Made by a program: the position numbers and the translations under genes | Notes under the pieces: model-generated | Database searches by the model: none | What the model was told of the DNA's origin: nothing | What the model saw: only the letters and a program-made list of their open reading frames with translations | Virus record (IMG/VR): IMGVR_UViG_3300021085_001452 | Coordinates: 1 to 54,642 of that record | DNA from: a virus | DNA length: 54,642 bases | Strand: one strand, 5' to 3' | Shown here: positions 8,108 through 16,519 of the stretch, piece after piece | Layout of the letters: each line of letters opens with the position of its first letter | Numbering within the stretch: position 1 is the first letter of the stretch

Positions 8108-9034
8108 ATGGATAAAGTTTCTGGTACACTATTTGAATCACTCTTCGATATCAAGACAGATAAGAAGTTTGTATTCCCAACATTCAAAGAGTTTGAATCT
8201 ATACTATATCGCCTATCCGAGAAACCAAGAAAAGATAAAAAGTCAGCAGAGTTAATGTCTCCTGCTTTTTATCCTGCTGGTAGTACAAGGAAAAACGATA
8301 ATGTAGAAGGCTGGGGTGGCTGGTGTGCCATAGATGTAGATGATTGCACTGAGGACTTAGAACAGTTCCTAGAGAAAAAGTGTAAAGATTATTATTATAT
8401 CTGTTACTCTACTGCTTCATCCACAAAGGACTTGCCAAAGTTTAGACTTGTCTTTCCCCTTACTGAGTTTGTTACAAAAGATAAGATTAAACATTTCTGG
8501 TTTGCACTCAACAAGGAACTTGGAGAAATGGGTGATATACAAACCAAAGATTTATCAAGAATGTATTATATACCCGGCAAGTATGCTAATGCATATAACT
8601 TCATCTTTACTAAAGAAGGTAAGGCAATATCCCCTATGGATATTATGTCAAGACACGAGTATATAGAAAGAAGTGGTAATACATTCTTTGATAAATTGCC
8701 TAAGAAGATGCAAGAAGCCATGATGGCTCATATGAAATCATCTTTAACAAATACTAAGGTTACATGGACTGGTTATAAAGACTGTCCTTTCTTTCCAAAG
8801 AAATTAGAACAAGAATATAGAACGATTACAGGCAGTGGCTGGTATCATAAAATGTATCAGATAATGGTAGCACTGGCTGGTAATGCAATAAACAATAAAT
8901 ATCCAATTACTGCTAAAGAAATTGCCTACTTATGTAGGGAATTAGATTTAGATACTGGTAATTGGTATGATAAAAGACCATTAGATAAAGAGGCTGAAAG
9001 GGCCTTAGAATTTGTACATAGGAATAGTTTATGA
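8108..9034 (+). CDS. Archaeo-eukaryotic-primase-like protein
   Basis: The N-terminal half reads like a primase-polymerase (AEP) catalytic domain. It has a D-x-D in GWCAIDVDD (D76, D78), then YSTASSTKDLPKFRLVFPL (100-118) with the conserved S-T and K-x-R, then a third acidic position and the SRMYYIPG motif (150-157). The C-terminal half is helical, like primase C-terminal domains. T4 uses the TOPRIM primase gp61, which is not in this window, so this could be an alternative or additional primase. Fold assignment is by motif reading only. There is no ribosome binding site, and the mRNA would be nearly leaderless. The stop overlaps the next ATG. Confidence 0.65.
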   Translation: MDKVSGTLFESLFDIKTDKKFVFPTFKEFESILYRLSEKPRKDKKSAELMSPAFYPAGSTRKNDNVEGWGGWCAIDVDDCTEDLEQFLEKKCKDYYYICYSTASSTKDLPKFRLVFPLTEFVTKDKIKHFWFALNKELGEMGDIQTKDLSRMYYIPGKYANAYNFIFTKEGKAISPMDIMSRHEYIERSGNTFFDKLPKKMQEAMMAHMKSSLTNTKVTWTGYKDCPFFPKKLEQEYRTITGSGWYHKMYQIMVALAGNAINNKYPITAKEIAYLCRELDLDTGNWYDKRPLDKEAERALEFVHRNSL

Positions 9035-10212
9035 GGGATATTACAGTAGTAGGTGCAGGATATGTTGGTATGGCCAATGCAACGATGTTGGGTCAACAAA
9101 ATGTTGTTAAGATATTAGAGTTAGATAAAGAAAAAGTAGAGCTAATCAATAACCAAGTATCACCAATTATAGATCCAGAAATTTCTGATATGTTAAAGAG
9201 TGTGGGATTAGTTGCCACTACATCTGCAGATGAGGCATATACAGATCAACCAGAGATCGTGTTAATTGCAACTCCAACTGATTATGATCCAGAATCAGAT
9301 TCCTTTAATACTAAGTCAGTAGAATATGTTATTGGCGATGTAGTAAGAAGAAACTTTAAACCTACTATTATAATTAAGTCAACGATACCTGTAGGCTTTG
9401 TTGATGAAATGAGAGAGAAATACCAATACGAAAATATTATATTCTCGCCAGAGTTTTTAAGAGAGGGAAGAGCACTTAGAGATGCATTAAGACCCACAAG
9501 GATTGTTATAGGTGATAAGACTGATGAGGCAGAAGAATTTGCCAATGTATTAAAAGAATGTATTATACCAAACTTTCCAGAGGCACCAGTGATATATACA
9601 GGAACTAAAGAGGCAGAGGCAATTAAATTATTTGCAAATGGATATCTTGCAATGAGAGTAGCCTTTTTTAATGAGCTGGATATGTATGCAGAAAGATTTG
9701 GACTTAGTCCCCGTGATATTATAGAAGGTGTGGGCTATGATGAAAGAATTGGCAGACACTATAATAATCCTTCATTTGGTTATGGCGGTTATTGTTTTCC
9801 CAAAGATACAAAACAATTAAAAGCACTCTACACTAAAGGTAATATACCTAACAATATTATATCATCAATAGTTGATTCTAACGATACTAGAATGGATTGG
9901 GTAACTCGAAGAGTATTATATAAACGACCTAAAACAGTAGGTATCTATAGGCTGATTATGAAGTCTGGTTCAGATAACTTTAGAAGTTCTGCAATACAAG
10001 GTGTTATAGAAAGATTAAAGAAGAGAACAAATGTAATTATTTACGAGCCAGAGTTCTGTGATTTTACCACTAAGATTATGGATTGTGATTTAGTACATAA
10101 TATCAATGAGTTTAAAAGAAAATCAGATGTGATTATTACCAATAGAATGGAATCTGAGCTCTTAGATGTTTATGATAAAGTTTATACGCGAGATGTATTT
10201 AATAATAATTAA
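9031..10212 (+). CDS. UDP-glucose 6-dehydrogenase (UDP-glucose/GDP-mannose dehydrogenase family)
   Basis: NAD-dependent four-electron oxidation of UDP-glucose to UDP-glucuronate. The Rossmann motif GAGYVG is at 8-13, IKSTIPVG at 115-122, SPEFLREGRA at 139-148 and the catalytic cysteine C255 in GYGGYCFPKDTKQL. Length 393 aa is normal for the family. The start ATG overlaps the stop of the primase-like gene. Together with the epimerase at 10274 it would make activated sugars for the glycosyltransferases upstream. Cell-surface sugar synthesis is the alternative. Confidence 0.92.
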   Translation: MRDITVVGAGYVGMANATMLGQQNVVKILELDKEKVELINNQVSPIIDPEISDMLKSVGLVATTSADEAYTDQPEIVLIATPTDYDPESDSFNTKSVEYVIGDVVRRNFKPTIIIKSTIPVGFVDEMREKYQYENIIFSPEFLREGRALRDALRPTRIVIGDKTDEAEEFANVLKECIIPNFPEAPVIYTGTKEAEAIKLFANGYLAMRVAFFNELDMYAERFGLSPRDIIEGVGYDERIGRHYNNPSFGYGGYCFPKDTKQLKALYTKGNIPNNIISSIVDSNDTRMDWVTRRVLYKRPKTVGIYRLIMKSGSDNFRSSAIQGVIERLKKRTNVIIYEPEFCDFTTKIMDCDLVHNINEFKRKSDVIITNRMESELLDVYDKVYTRDVFNNN

Positions 10213-10221
10213 CAAAAACAC

Positions 10222-10250
10222 TTTACATTTATATAAAAGTGTAGTATAAT
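10222..10250 (+). promoter_or_regulatory. Sigma70-like promoter
   Basis: TTTACA at 10222-10227, a 17-bp spacer and TATAAT at 10245-10250 after TGTAG. It lies in the 61-base gap before the epimerase gene. Confidence 0.85.
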
Positions 10251-10273
10251 ATACCTATTAGAACGAGAAGTTT

Positions 10274-11125
10274 ATGAAAGAAAATATATTAGTAACAGGT
10301 GGAGAAGGATTCATAGGCTCTAACCTCATTAAAAGATTATTAGAACAAGGCCACAAAGTGGTATCCATGGATAATCACCATTCAAATAAAAATACAAATA
10401 AACATGATGGGTGTACATACTATTATGGAGATGCATTTGATCTTTTCAGCACCCTTGGCAATCATACCCCATTTGATTATATATTTCACTTCGGTGAATA
10501 TGCAAGAGTAGAACAATCGTTTGAAGATTATGATTTAGTTATGGACTATAACTTAATGCAGTTTCCAGAAGTATTAAGATTTGCAACACACAATGATGCA
10601 AAACTTATTTACTCTGGTTCATCAACTAAGTTTGCTAATAATACATCTGCTGCAAGTCCGTATGCATATACCAAAGCACAAAACACAGAATTACTTACTA
10701 ATTATTCAGAATGGTTTGGCCTAGATCATACCATAGTATACTTCTATAACGCCTATGGTAATAACGAAATAGATAGAGGCAAATATGCCACAGTAGTAGG
10801 TAAGTTTCTAAGAATGGTAAAAGAAGGTGCAACAGAATTACCAGTAACAGGTACAGGAAAGCAGTTAAGAAACTTTACTCACGTTGATGATATTGTAGAA
10901 GGCATTCTACTTGCAGGTTTTAAAGGATATGGAGATAACTATGGTATCGGTTCAGATGAACAACATTCAATACTTGATCTAATATCTTACCTAGGTGCAA
11001 CACCTATATTTAAAGAAGACAAAGCCGGTAATAGAAAAAATGGCAAATTAGTTACAGATAGAACAAAGGCCTTAGGGTGGAAACCTAAGAGAAGTTTAAA
11101 AACATATATAGAGGAAACCTTATGA
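10274..11125 (+). CDS. NAD-dependent sugar-nucleotide epimerase/dehydratase (extended SDR)
   Basis: Rossmann-fold short-chain dehydrogenase acting on a nucleotide sugar. TGGEGFIGS (8-16) binds NAD, the SGSS motif is at 114-117, and the catalytic Y130-x3-K134 sits in SPYAYTKAQ. NFTHVDDIVEGI near 205 is the usual substrate-site segment of the GalE-like group. At 283 aa it is shorter than GalE (about 338 aa). A UDP-glucuronate epimerase or UDP-xylose/arabinose-forming role would fit the neighbouring UDP-glucose dehydrogenase. The exact reaction cannot be read from sequence. Confidence 0.88.
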   Translation: MKENILVTGGEGFIGSNLIKRLLEQGHKVVSMDNHHSNKNTNKHDGCTYYYGDAFDLFSTLGNHTPFDYIFHFGEYARVEQSFEDYDLVMDYNLMQFPEVLRFATHNDAKLIYSGSSTKFANNTSAASPYAYTKAQNTELLTNYSEWFGLDHTIVYFYNAYGNNEIDRGKYATVVGKFLRMVKEGATELPVTGTGKQLRNFTHVDDIVEGILLAGFKGYGDNYGIGSDEQHSILDLISYLGATPIFKEDKAGNRKNGKLVTDRTKALGWKPKRSLKTYIEETL

Positions 11126-11640
11126 ATAGTCCAGACTATGGAAAAATATCTTTATGGATTGCAGCACTAGTAGTTGCAGTTCTATTAATACCACAAGTTG
11201 CCGCAACACAAAATGATGATGAATACTCACAAGCAAGATTTTGTTTAGCACAGAACATTTATTTTGAATCAGCCAACCAGCCCTTTGCAGGTAGAGTTGC
11301 AGTTGCCAATGTAGTATTAAATAGGGTAGAAGATTTACAATTTCCTAACGAAGTATGTGATGTAGTATATCAAGCAAAATTAAGAGAGAATTGGAAAGGT
11401 AATATGGTTCCTATTAGAAATAAATGCCAGTTTAGTTGGTATTGTGATGGTAAGTCAGATGAACCAACCGACTCAGTTACATGGATGCAATCACTTAGAA
11501 TTGCACATTTAGTATTAGAGGGAGAAGTACCTGATTTAACCGAAGGAGCTTTGTATTATCATGCAGACTTTGTTTCACCATATTGGGCTCCATACTTAAC
11601 TAGAGTTGTTACTATTGACAACCACATTTTTTATAAATAG
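11122..11640 (+). CDS. SleB/CwlJ-type cell-wall hydrolase with membrane anchor
   Basis: An N-terminal hydrophobic segment (about 9-28) acts as signal anchor, followed by a SleB-like hydrolase domain. Features are ARFCLAQNIYFESANQPFAG with the likely catalytic E49, RVAVANVVLNRV, FPNEVCDVVYQ, FSWYCDGKSDE and a terminal ALYYHADFV...HIFYK. This family cleaves peptidoglycan glycan strands. It is one of three candidate muralytic enzymes in the window (others at 33955 and 45977). The start overlaps the epimerase stop. Confidence 0.88.
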   Translation: MNSPDYGKISLWIAALVVAVLLIPQVAATQNDDEYSQARFCLAQNIYFESANQPFAGRVAVANVVLNRVEDLQFPNEVCDVVYQAKLRENWKGNMVPIRNKCQFSWYCDGKSDEPTDSVTWMQSLRIAHLVLEGEVPDLTEGALYYHADFVSPYWAPYLTRVVTIDNHIFYK

Positions 11641-11648
11641 GATATATT

Positions 11649-11894
11649 ATGCAAAAGAAAGAATACCAAGACCAATACGAATCAGTGTGCCAAGTTACAT
11701 GCACTGATAATGGAAAATCAATGGAAGTTGATGTAGCAAACTTTAGACCAAAAGACTTATGTAAGATATTGGTTGAAGGTAAAATTGAAGTTTATCTTAG
11801 ATATAATAAGAAACACGATCAGTATGTTGGTTCAAAGGCTGGTATGGAATTTATAACCAAAGGCCCAGAATATATGGGGTCTTTTAGATATTAG
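11649..11894 (+). CDS. Small hypothetical protein
   Basis: An 81-residue protein with no motif I recognise. The middle reads VANFRPKDLCKILVEGKIEVYLRYNKKHDQY, compatible with a small alpha/beta fold. A TAGGA six bases before the ATG is the probable ribosome binding site. That sequence also forms part of a TATAAATAG, which I do not call a promoter here. It sits between the hydrolase and the SNase gene. Confidence 0.6.
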   Translation: MQKKEYQDQYESVCQVTCTDNGKSMEVDVANFRPKDLCKILVEGKIEVYLRYNKKHDQYVGSKAGMEFITKGPEYMGSFRY

Positions 11895-11902
11895 GAGGAA
11901 AT

Positions 11903-12331
11903 ATGTATCAGTATAAAGCGTATGTGGTAAGAGTAGTAGACGGAGACACAATTGATGTAGATGTTGATTTAGGTTTTGGAATGACTTATAAGAAGCAAAG
12001 AGTTAGAATGGTAGGAATAGATACACCCGAATCAAGAACAAGAGATTTAGAAGAAAAGTTTTTTGGAAAGGCTTCTAAGGCTCATCTTAAAAAACTATTA
12101 GAAGAAAATGATAATAAAGTTTATTTAACATCACATGATAAAGGTAAGTTTGGCCGTATTTTAGGTGACTTACGATTATCACCTAATGATGTAGAAACTG
12201 TTAATCAAATAATGATTAAAGATTTTCATGCTGTTGAATATTACGGCGGGAATAAAGAGCTAACTGAAAAGGCTCATTTGGAGAATAGAGTAGCACTTGG
12301 ACTTAAAGGGCTAGTTTATGGTAATGATTAA
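11903..12331 (+). CDS. Thermonuclease-like nuclease (SNase family)
   Basis: OB-fold calcium-dependent nuclease. YVVRVVDGDTIDVDVDLG (about 7-24), the catalytic R-x-x-GIDTPE segment (RMVGIDTPESR, about 34-44) and KGKFGRILGDL (about 81-91) match the staphylococcal nuclease pattern. The sequence has no signal peptide, so it acts inside the cell, perhaps in host DNA breakdown or DNA repair. AGGAGG precedes the ATG. Length 142 aa is typical for the isolated domain. Confidence 0.9.
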   Translation: MYQYKAYVVRVVDGDTIDVDVDLGFGMTYKKQRVRMVGIDTPESRTRDLEEKFFGKASKAHLKKLLEENDNKVYLTSHDKGKFGRILGDLRLSPNDVETVNQIMIKDFHAVEYYGGNKELTEKAHLENRVALGLKGLVYGND

Positions 12332-12351
12332 TTATATTATGGAGAAAAAAT

Positions 12352-13020
12352 ATGGCTTATCCTAAAGCATTTATGGAAACACTTGGTCAATATGTATACG
12401 CATATTACCCCGAAGGACTTGATAAACAACCTGAGTATGTAGGTAAAGGGGTAGATACCCGTTGTCTATCTCACGTTAAAGATAAAGATCAAGACCCGGC
12501 AAACCTTTACATCATGGGTAGAAACTTGGAAAAATATGCCAAGTCAACCCCCTCGGAAGACATTGCATCTTTTGCCGCAGAGGCAGCAATCATTGCAATT
12601 ACGAATCCTAAGTTAAATAGTGTTTCAGGCAGATATGGAAAGTTATGGAATCCTACTAGATTGGATGATCTATATACAGAATGGAAAAAAGAACAAATTA
12701 ATCCAGTAAAAGAATCAATGAGATTTTATAACGACCACCCCGAAATACAAGACCATGTTAAAGGTATGTGGGTAACTGGTAAAACATTTGTATTTACTCA
12801 ATCAACAGTCGATGGAATTGAATATTTATTATATGTTACTCCAGAAGTAGATACATTTATTCCATTGGTAAAGGTAAAGTTTAGTGCAAAGAATAGAGAC
12901 GAGCTAAGAGATCAGTGGGTACAAGATAATGAAAAAGATTATGAACTAACTGCTGACGGAGAAATGATAAACGTAAACGGATTATCTGTAGAACAAGCAA
13001 TAGAACTTTGGTTATCATGA
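12352..13020 (+). CDS. GIY-YIG-type nuclease, LEM-3-like
   Basis: The N-terminus carries YVYAY (14-18), YVGKG (29-33), R37 and H41, and an AEAAII segment near 72 supplying the metal-binding glutamate. The pattern PEGLDKQPEYVGKG matches the LEM-3/COG3680-like GIY-YIG branch better than homing enzymes. The second half (about 110-222) is unrelated and may be a DNA-binding or regulatory domain. It may serve in host DNA degradation, as DenA does in T4. The stop TGA overlaps the next ATG. Confidence 0.75.
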   Translation: MAYPKAFMETLGQYVYAYYPEGLDKQPEYVGKGVDTRCLSHVKDKDQDPANLYIMGRNLEKYAKSTPSEDIASFAAEAAIIAITNPKLNSVSGRYGKLWNPTRLDDLYTEWKKEQINPVKESMRFYNDHPEIQDHVKGMWVTGKTFVFTQSTVDGIEYLLYVTPEVDTFIPLVKVKFSAKNRDELRDQWVQDNEKDYELTADGEMINVNGLSVEQAIELWLS

Positions 13021-13439
13021 GAGTAGGAATTACAGCATCAACATTTGACTTGCTACATGCAGGTCATTGTGCTATGTTAAGAGAAGCAAAAACACAATGT
13101 GATTATCTTATCTGTGCACTACAGAATGATCCATCAGTTGATAGACTAGAGAAGAATAAACCAGTTCAGAATATAGTAGAAAGACAAGCACAACTCGCCG
13201 CTATTAAATATGTGGATGAAATCCTAGTATATAATACAGAAGAAGAGTTGCTAGATATTTTAGGAATGTATGATATTAATGTCAAGATTATGGGAGAAGA
13301 GTATAGAGACAAAGACTTCACCGGCAGAGATTTATGCAAACAAAGAGATATTGATTTCTATTTCAATAAGCGAGATCATCGCTTTTCAACTACAAATTTA
13401 CGCAAAAGAATTAAAGAAAACACTTTACATTCTAAGTGA
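13017..13439 (+). CDS. Cytidylyltransferase-like nucleotidyltransferase
   Basis: HIGH-motif nucleotidyltransferase. GITASTFDLLHAGH (4-17) is the nucleotide-binding loop, and a terminal RFSTTNLRKRI is the second ATP-phosphate motif (S-T-T-x-x-R). This matches glycerol-3-phosphate cytidylyltransferase-like proteins (TagD group) of about 130-140 aa. Start ATG 13017 overlaps the upstream stop. The frame extends back to a TTG at 13008 with no support. Its last codons contain the -35 box for the bS21 promoter. Substrate unknown. Confidence 0.85.
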   Translation: MRVGITASTFDLLHAGHCAMLREAKTQCDYLICALQNDPSVDRLEKNKPVQNIVERQAQLAAIKYVDEILVYNTEEELLDILGMYDINVKIMGEEYRDKDFTGRDLCKQRDIDFYFNKRDHRFSTTNLRKRIKENTLHSK

Positions 13440-13452
13440 TTTGTAGTATAAT
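13424..13452 (+). promoter_or_regulatory. Sigma70-like promoter for bS21-uvsX
   Basis: TTTACA at 13424-13429 lies inside the end of the upstream gene. A 17-bp spacer and TATAAT at 13447-13452 after TGTAG follow. A strong AGGAG ribosome binding site is downstream. Confidence 0.85.
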
Positions 13453-13479
13453 ATACTTAATATTTAAACAGGAGAAAAT

Positions 13480-13749
13480 ATGCCATCAATAGATTTAAGA
13501 CCTAGGAAACCAAGAAACCCTAGGGATAAACGACCACAGAAACCAATGCCGTTTGATGTAGCCCTAAGAAAATTTAGAAAGGCTGTCGAACGTGCTGGTA
13601 CTCTGCAAGATGTACGCAGAAAGGAGTTCTATGAAAAACCTACTGCAAAACGTAAACGTAAAAAGGCCGAAGCCGTCGCAAGGTGGAGAAAAAAAGAAAG
13701 GGCCATCATGCAACAATTAGGGACGGGTAGTTCCAGGAGAAAAAGATAA
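13480..13749 (+). CDS. rpsU: Ribosomal protein bS21 homologue
   Basis: The core [17 protein letters not shown] (24-40), [11 protein letters not shown] and [16 protein letters not shown] is unmistakable bS21, a small-subunit protein near the 3' end of 16S rRNA involved in initiation. At 89 aa it is longer than E. coli bS21 (71 aa), with a proline- and arginine-rich N-terminal extension and a basic C-terminal tail. Phage bS21 has been reported in pelagiphage HTVC008M. It has its own promoter and an ATG overlap (TAATG) with uvsX, so it is made early and could bias translation toward phage mRNAs. Confidence 0.93.
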   Translation: MPSIDLRPRKPRNPRDKRPQKPMPFDVALRKFRKAVERAGTLQDVRRKEFYEKPTAKRKRKKAEAVARWRKKERAIMQQLGTGSSRRKR

Positions 13750-14804
13750 TGTCAATAATGGATAAATTAAAAAAGAATTCGAAGATTAAGACAACATCAG
13801 TCTTATCTAAATCGATTTTCTTTACAGAAAAAGATATGGTACCAACAGAAGTACCTATGGTAAATGTCGCCTTATCGGGTGATATTGAAGGTGGTCTTAC
13901 CTCAGGCCTAACTGTATTGGCAGGGCCAAGTAAACACTTTAAGACAAGTTTTGCTTTACTTATGGCTGGTGCCTATATGAAAGAACACGAAGACGCAGTA
14001 ATGTTATTCTATGATTCCGAGTTCGGTTCACCTCAATCGTATTTCGAGGCATTTGGTATTGATACTGATAGAGTATTACATACACCAATTACAGATGTAG
14101 AACAACTCAAGTTTGATTTAGTAGGTCAGTTAGATAATATCGAGCGTGGTGATAAAGTAATCATTGTGATTGATTCTATTGGTAACCTTGCGTCTAAGAA
14201 AGAACTAGAAGATGCCTTAAATGAAAAAGGTGTTGCTGATATGTCTAGGGCTAAGGCTTTAAAAGGACTTTTCAGAATGGTTACTCCATATCTTACTATG
14301 AAAAATGTGCCATTACTTGCAGTTAATCATACTTATCAAGAGATTGGATTATTCCCTAAAGCTATCGTATCAGGTGGTACTGGTATTTACTACTCAGCTG
14401 ATAACATTTGGATTCTAGGCCGTAGACAAAATAAAACTGGCAGTGATGTTACAGGTTATGACTTTATTATTAATGTAGAGAAGTCAAGATTTGTAAAAGA
14501 GAAATCAAAGATTCCAGTATCAGTATCATGGGAAGGTGGCATCGAACAGTATTCAGGCCTACTAGAAATTGCCTTGGCTGGTAACTATGTGGTTAAACCA
14601 ACTATGGGTTGGTATGCCAGAGTAGATCAAGCAACAGGTGAAGTAGTACAACCTAAAGTAAGACAGAAAGATACACTTACTAAAGAATTCTGGGAACCTA
14701 TCTTAACAGGTACAGATTTTGCAAAGTTCATTAAGTCTTACTATCAGATCGGCCACAAACCTTTATTAGAAATTGATTTAGAAACCACTTTACAGGAAGA
14801 GTAA
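13749..14804 (+). CDS. uvsX: RecA-like recombinase (UvsX)
   Basis: Strand-exchange ATPase for recombination-dependent replication and repair. The Walker A-like GPSKHFKTS is at 59-67 (the T4 UvsX type, with H-F before K-T), Walker B VIIVIDSIG at 137-145, and LLAVNHTYQEIG corresponds to the RecA L2 start. Length 351 aa is near T4 UvsX (391 aa). It begins with ATG overlapping the bS21 stop. A second ATG lies three codons later. A promoter is embedded in its last codons. Confidence 0.95.
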   Translation: MSIMDKLKKNSKIKTTSVLSKSIFFTEKDMVPTEVPMVNVALSGDIEGGLTSGLTVLAGPSKHFKTSFALLMAGAYMKEHEDAVMLFYDSEFGSPQSYFEAFGIDTDRVLHTPITDVEQLKFDLVGQLDNIERGDKVIIVIDSIGNLASKKELEDALNEKGVADMSRAKALKGLFRMVTPYLTMKNVPLLAVNHTYQEIGLFPKAIVSGGTGIYYSADNIWILGRRQNKTGSDVTGYDFIINVEKSRFVKEKSKIPVSVSWEGGIEQYSGLLEIALAGNYVVKPTMGWYARVDQATGEVVQPKVRQKDTLTKEFWEPILTGTDFAKFIKSYYQIGHKPLLEIDLETTLQEE

Positions 14805-14817
14805 AATGGAGTATAAT
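14789..14817 (+). promoter_or_regulatory. Sigma70-like promoter across the uvsX stop and the next start codon
   Basis: TTTACA at 14789-14794 in the uvsX end, a 17-bp spacer and TATAAT at 14812-14817. The -10 box lies inside the 14806 gene, so transcripts starting near 14824 would lack its ATG and would mainly serve gp41. Confidence 0.7.
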
Positions 14818-15171
14818 ATATCTAGTATATCCGATAAAGATTATACACTAGTTGAAAATGATGCAGGAGAACTTGCTGACTTCTATGGAATAAGATTAAA
14901 AACTGGTAAATGGAAAAATGTAGTATTTGTTTACGGAAAAGTTTCCGTGAGAGAAGATAAGAATGCAGGTTCTGCAACACTTTCATTTAATTATACTATT
15001 CAAGATCCAGTTGATTATGATATAGAGAAGTTAGAAAAGGATCCTGATTTTAATAATTACTTGGGTGCTCTGTTACAACATATTATTTCAGATAACCTAG
15101 AAAATAAAGAGGCACAAATTGGACATAAAACACCAACTACCGACACACATACTGAGCAACTTACTCAATAA
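14806..15171 (+). CDS. Conserved hypothetical protein between uvsX and gp41
   Basis: A 121-residue protein with no domain I can name. The central part (GIRLKTGKWKNVVFVYGKVSV, GSATLSFNYTIQDP) looks like a small beta-rich fold, and the C-terminus is polar. Marine T4-like phages commonly have a protein of this size at this place, from memory. The start ATG overlaps a promoter. Its last 53 bases overlap the gp41 frame. Confidence 0.7.
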   Translation: MEYNISSISDKDYTLVENDAGELADFYGIRLKTGKWKNVVFVYGKVSVREDKNAGSATLSFNYTIQDPVDYDIEKLEKDPDFNNYLGALLQHIISDNLENKEAQIGHKTPTTDTHTEQLTQ

Positions 15172-16510
15172 CGAAAGTTATTGCAGACGAGTTATTCCGT
15201 ATATTAAGCCTGAATACTTTGAAGGTGAACACAGAACTGTATTCGGTCTAATTACAGCATTCGTTGGTAAACATAATAAGTTACCTACTTCAAGTATATT
15301 AGAATTGGAACTAAGAAAGATAGATGCTCATGATGATTTACTAAATAACGCATCTCAGTTGGTAAAAGTCCTACAGAAAGAAGAAGTAATAGATACTGAT
15401 TATCTTATTAAAGAATCAGAAAAATGGTGCAGAGACAGAGCAGTATATCTAGCTATCATGGATTCTATTGGTATCATTGATGGCAAAGATACTAGTAAGA
15501 CCGATGGTGCTATACCAGAGATACTATCGAATGCTCTAGGAGTTTCATTTGATCAAGCTATTGGTCATGATTATATTGATAATTCAGATGAAAGATTTGA
15601 TTTCTATAATACGAAAGAAGATAGAACTCCATTTGATTTAGATTACTTTAATAAGATCACTAAAGGTGGCTTACCAAATAAAACACTTAATATTGCCTTG
15701 GCAGGAACAGGTGTTGGTAAGTCTCTCTTTATGTGTCATTGTGCCGCATCGGTATTACAACAGGGCAAGAATGTACTTTACATCACCATGGAAATGGCTG
15801 AAGAAAGAATTGCAGAACGTATCGATGCTAATCTAATGGACTTACCAATAGAACAACTCGCCAGAATTAATAAATCAACTTTCGATAGTAAAATACAAAA
15901 GATTGCACAAGCATCTATAGGTAAACTTATTATTAAAGAATACCCTACAGGTGCAGCACATACAGGTCACTTTAGAGCATTACTTAATGAGCTAAAGATG
16001 AAAAAGAACTTTAACCCAGATATGATATACATTGACTACTTGAATATTTGTTCATCAAGTCGTATGAAAGGGCTGGGTGGAAGTATAAATAGTTACTCTT
16101 ACATCAAAGCCATTGCAGAAGAATTGCGTGGTCTTGCTGTAGAGTTTAATGTTCCGATAGTATCGGCAACTCAAACTACCAGATCAGGATTTGGTAATAC
16201 AGATGTCGGTCTTGAAGACACATCAGAATCATTCGGGCTTCCAGCCACGGCTGATCTTATGTTTGCTCTAATATCAACAGAGGAGCTAGAAGATTTAGGC
16301 CAACTTATGGTAAAACAATTGAAAAATCGTTACAATGATCCGACCAGATACAAGAGATTTGTGGTCGGTATAGATAGAAGTCGGATGAAACTTTTTGATG
16401 TAGAAGAAAGCGCACAACAGGACTTAGTCGCCGATAGTGTGCCAGATAAACCAATAGCAACGTGGGGCGACCGAGAGAACAAAGACACGTTTGCTGAATT
16501 TAAAATATAG
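15119..16510 (+). CDS. 41: Replicative DNA helicase (gp41, DnaB family)
   Basis: Hexameric 5'-3' helicase at the replication fork. Walker A AGTGVGKS is at 195-202, a DnaB-type TMEMAEERIAERIDANL follows near 224, Walker B-like PDMIYIDYLN is near 300, and VSATQTTRSGFGN carries the glutamine and arginine-finger region. The N-terminal domain (LLNNESYCRRVIPYIKPEYF) matches T4 gp41. No ATG fits. The likely start is TTG 15119, six bases after AGAGG. Length 463 aa versus 475 in T4. Confidence 0.95.
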   Translation: MDIKHQLPTHILSNLLNNESYCRRVIPYIKPEYFEGEHRTVFGLITAFVGKHNKLPTSSILELELRKIDAHDDLLNNASQLVKVLQKEEVIDTDYLIKESEKWCRDRAVYLAIMDSIGIIDGKDTSKTDGAIPEILSNALGVSFDQAIGHDYIDNSDERFDFYNTKEDRTPFDLDYFNKITKGGLPNKTLNIALAGTGVGKSLFMCHCAASVLQQGKNVLYITMEMAEERIAERIDANLMDLPIEQLARINKSTFDSKIQKIAQASIGKLIIKEYPTGAAHTGHFRALLNELKMKKNFNPDMIYIDYLNICSSSRMKGLGGSINSYSYIKAIAEELRGLAVEFNVPIVSATQTTRSGFGNTDVGLEDTSESFGLPATADLMFALISTEELEDLGQLMVKQLKNRYNDPTRYKRFVVGIDRSRMKLFDVEESAQQDLVADSVPDKPIATWGDRENKDTFAEFKI

Positions 16511-16519
16511 GAGAAATAT

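Noticed and set aside
11632-11639. TATAAATA before the 11649 gene as a late promoter
   Set aside because: It overlaps the end of the upstream gene, and the following AGGA serves as ribosome binding site. The predicted start would leave only four bases of leader without that site.
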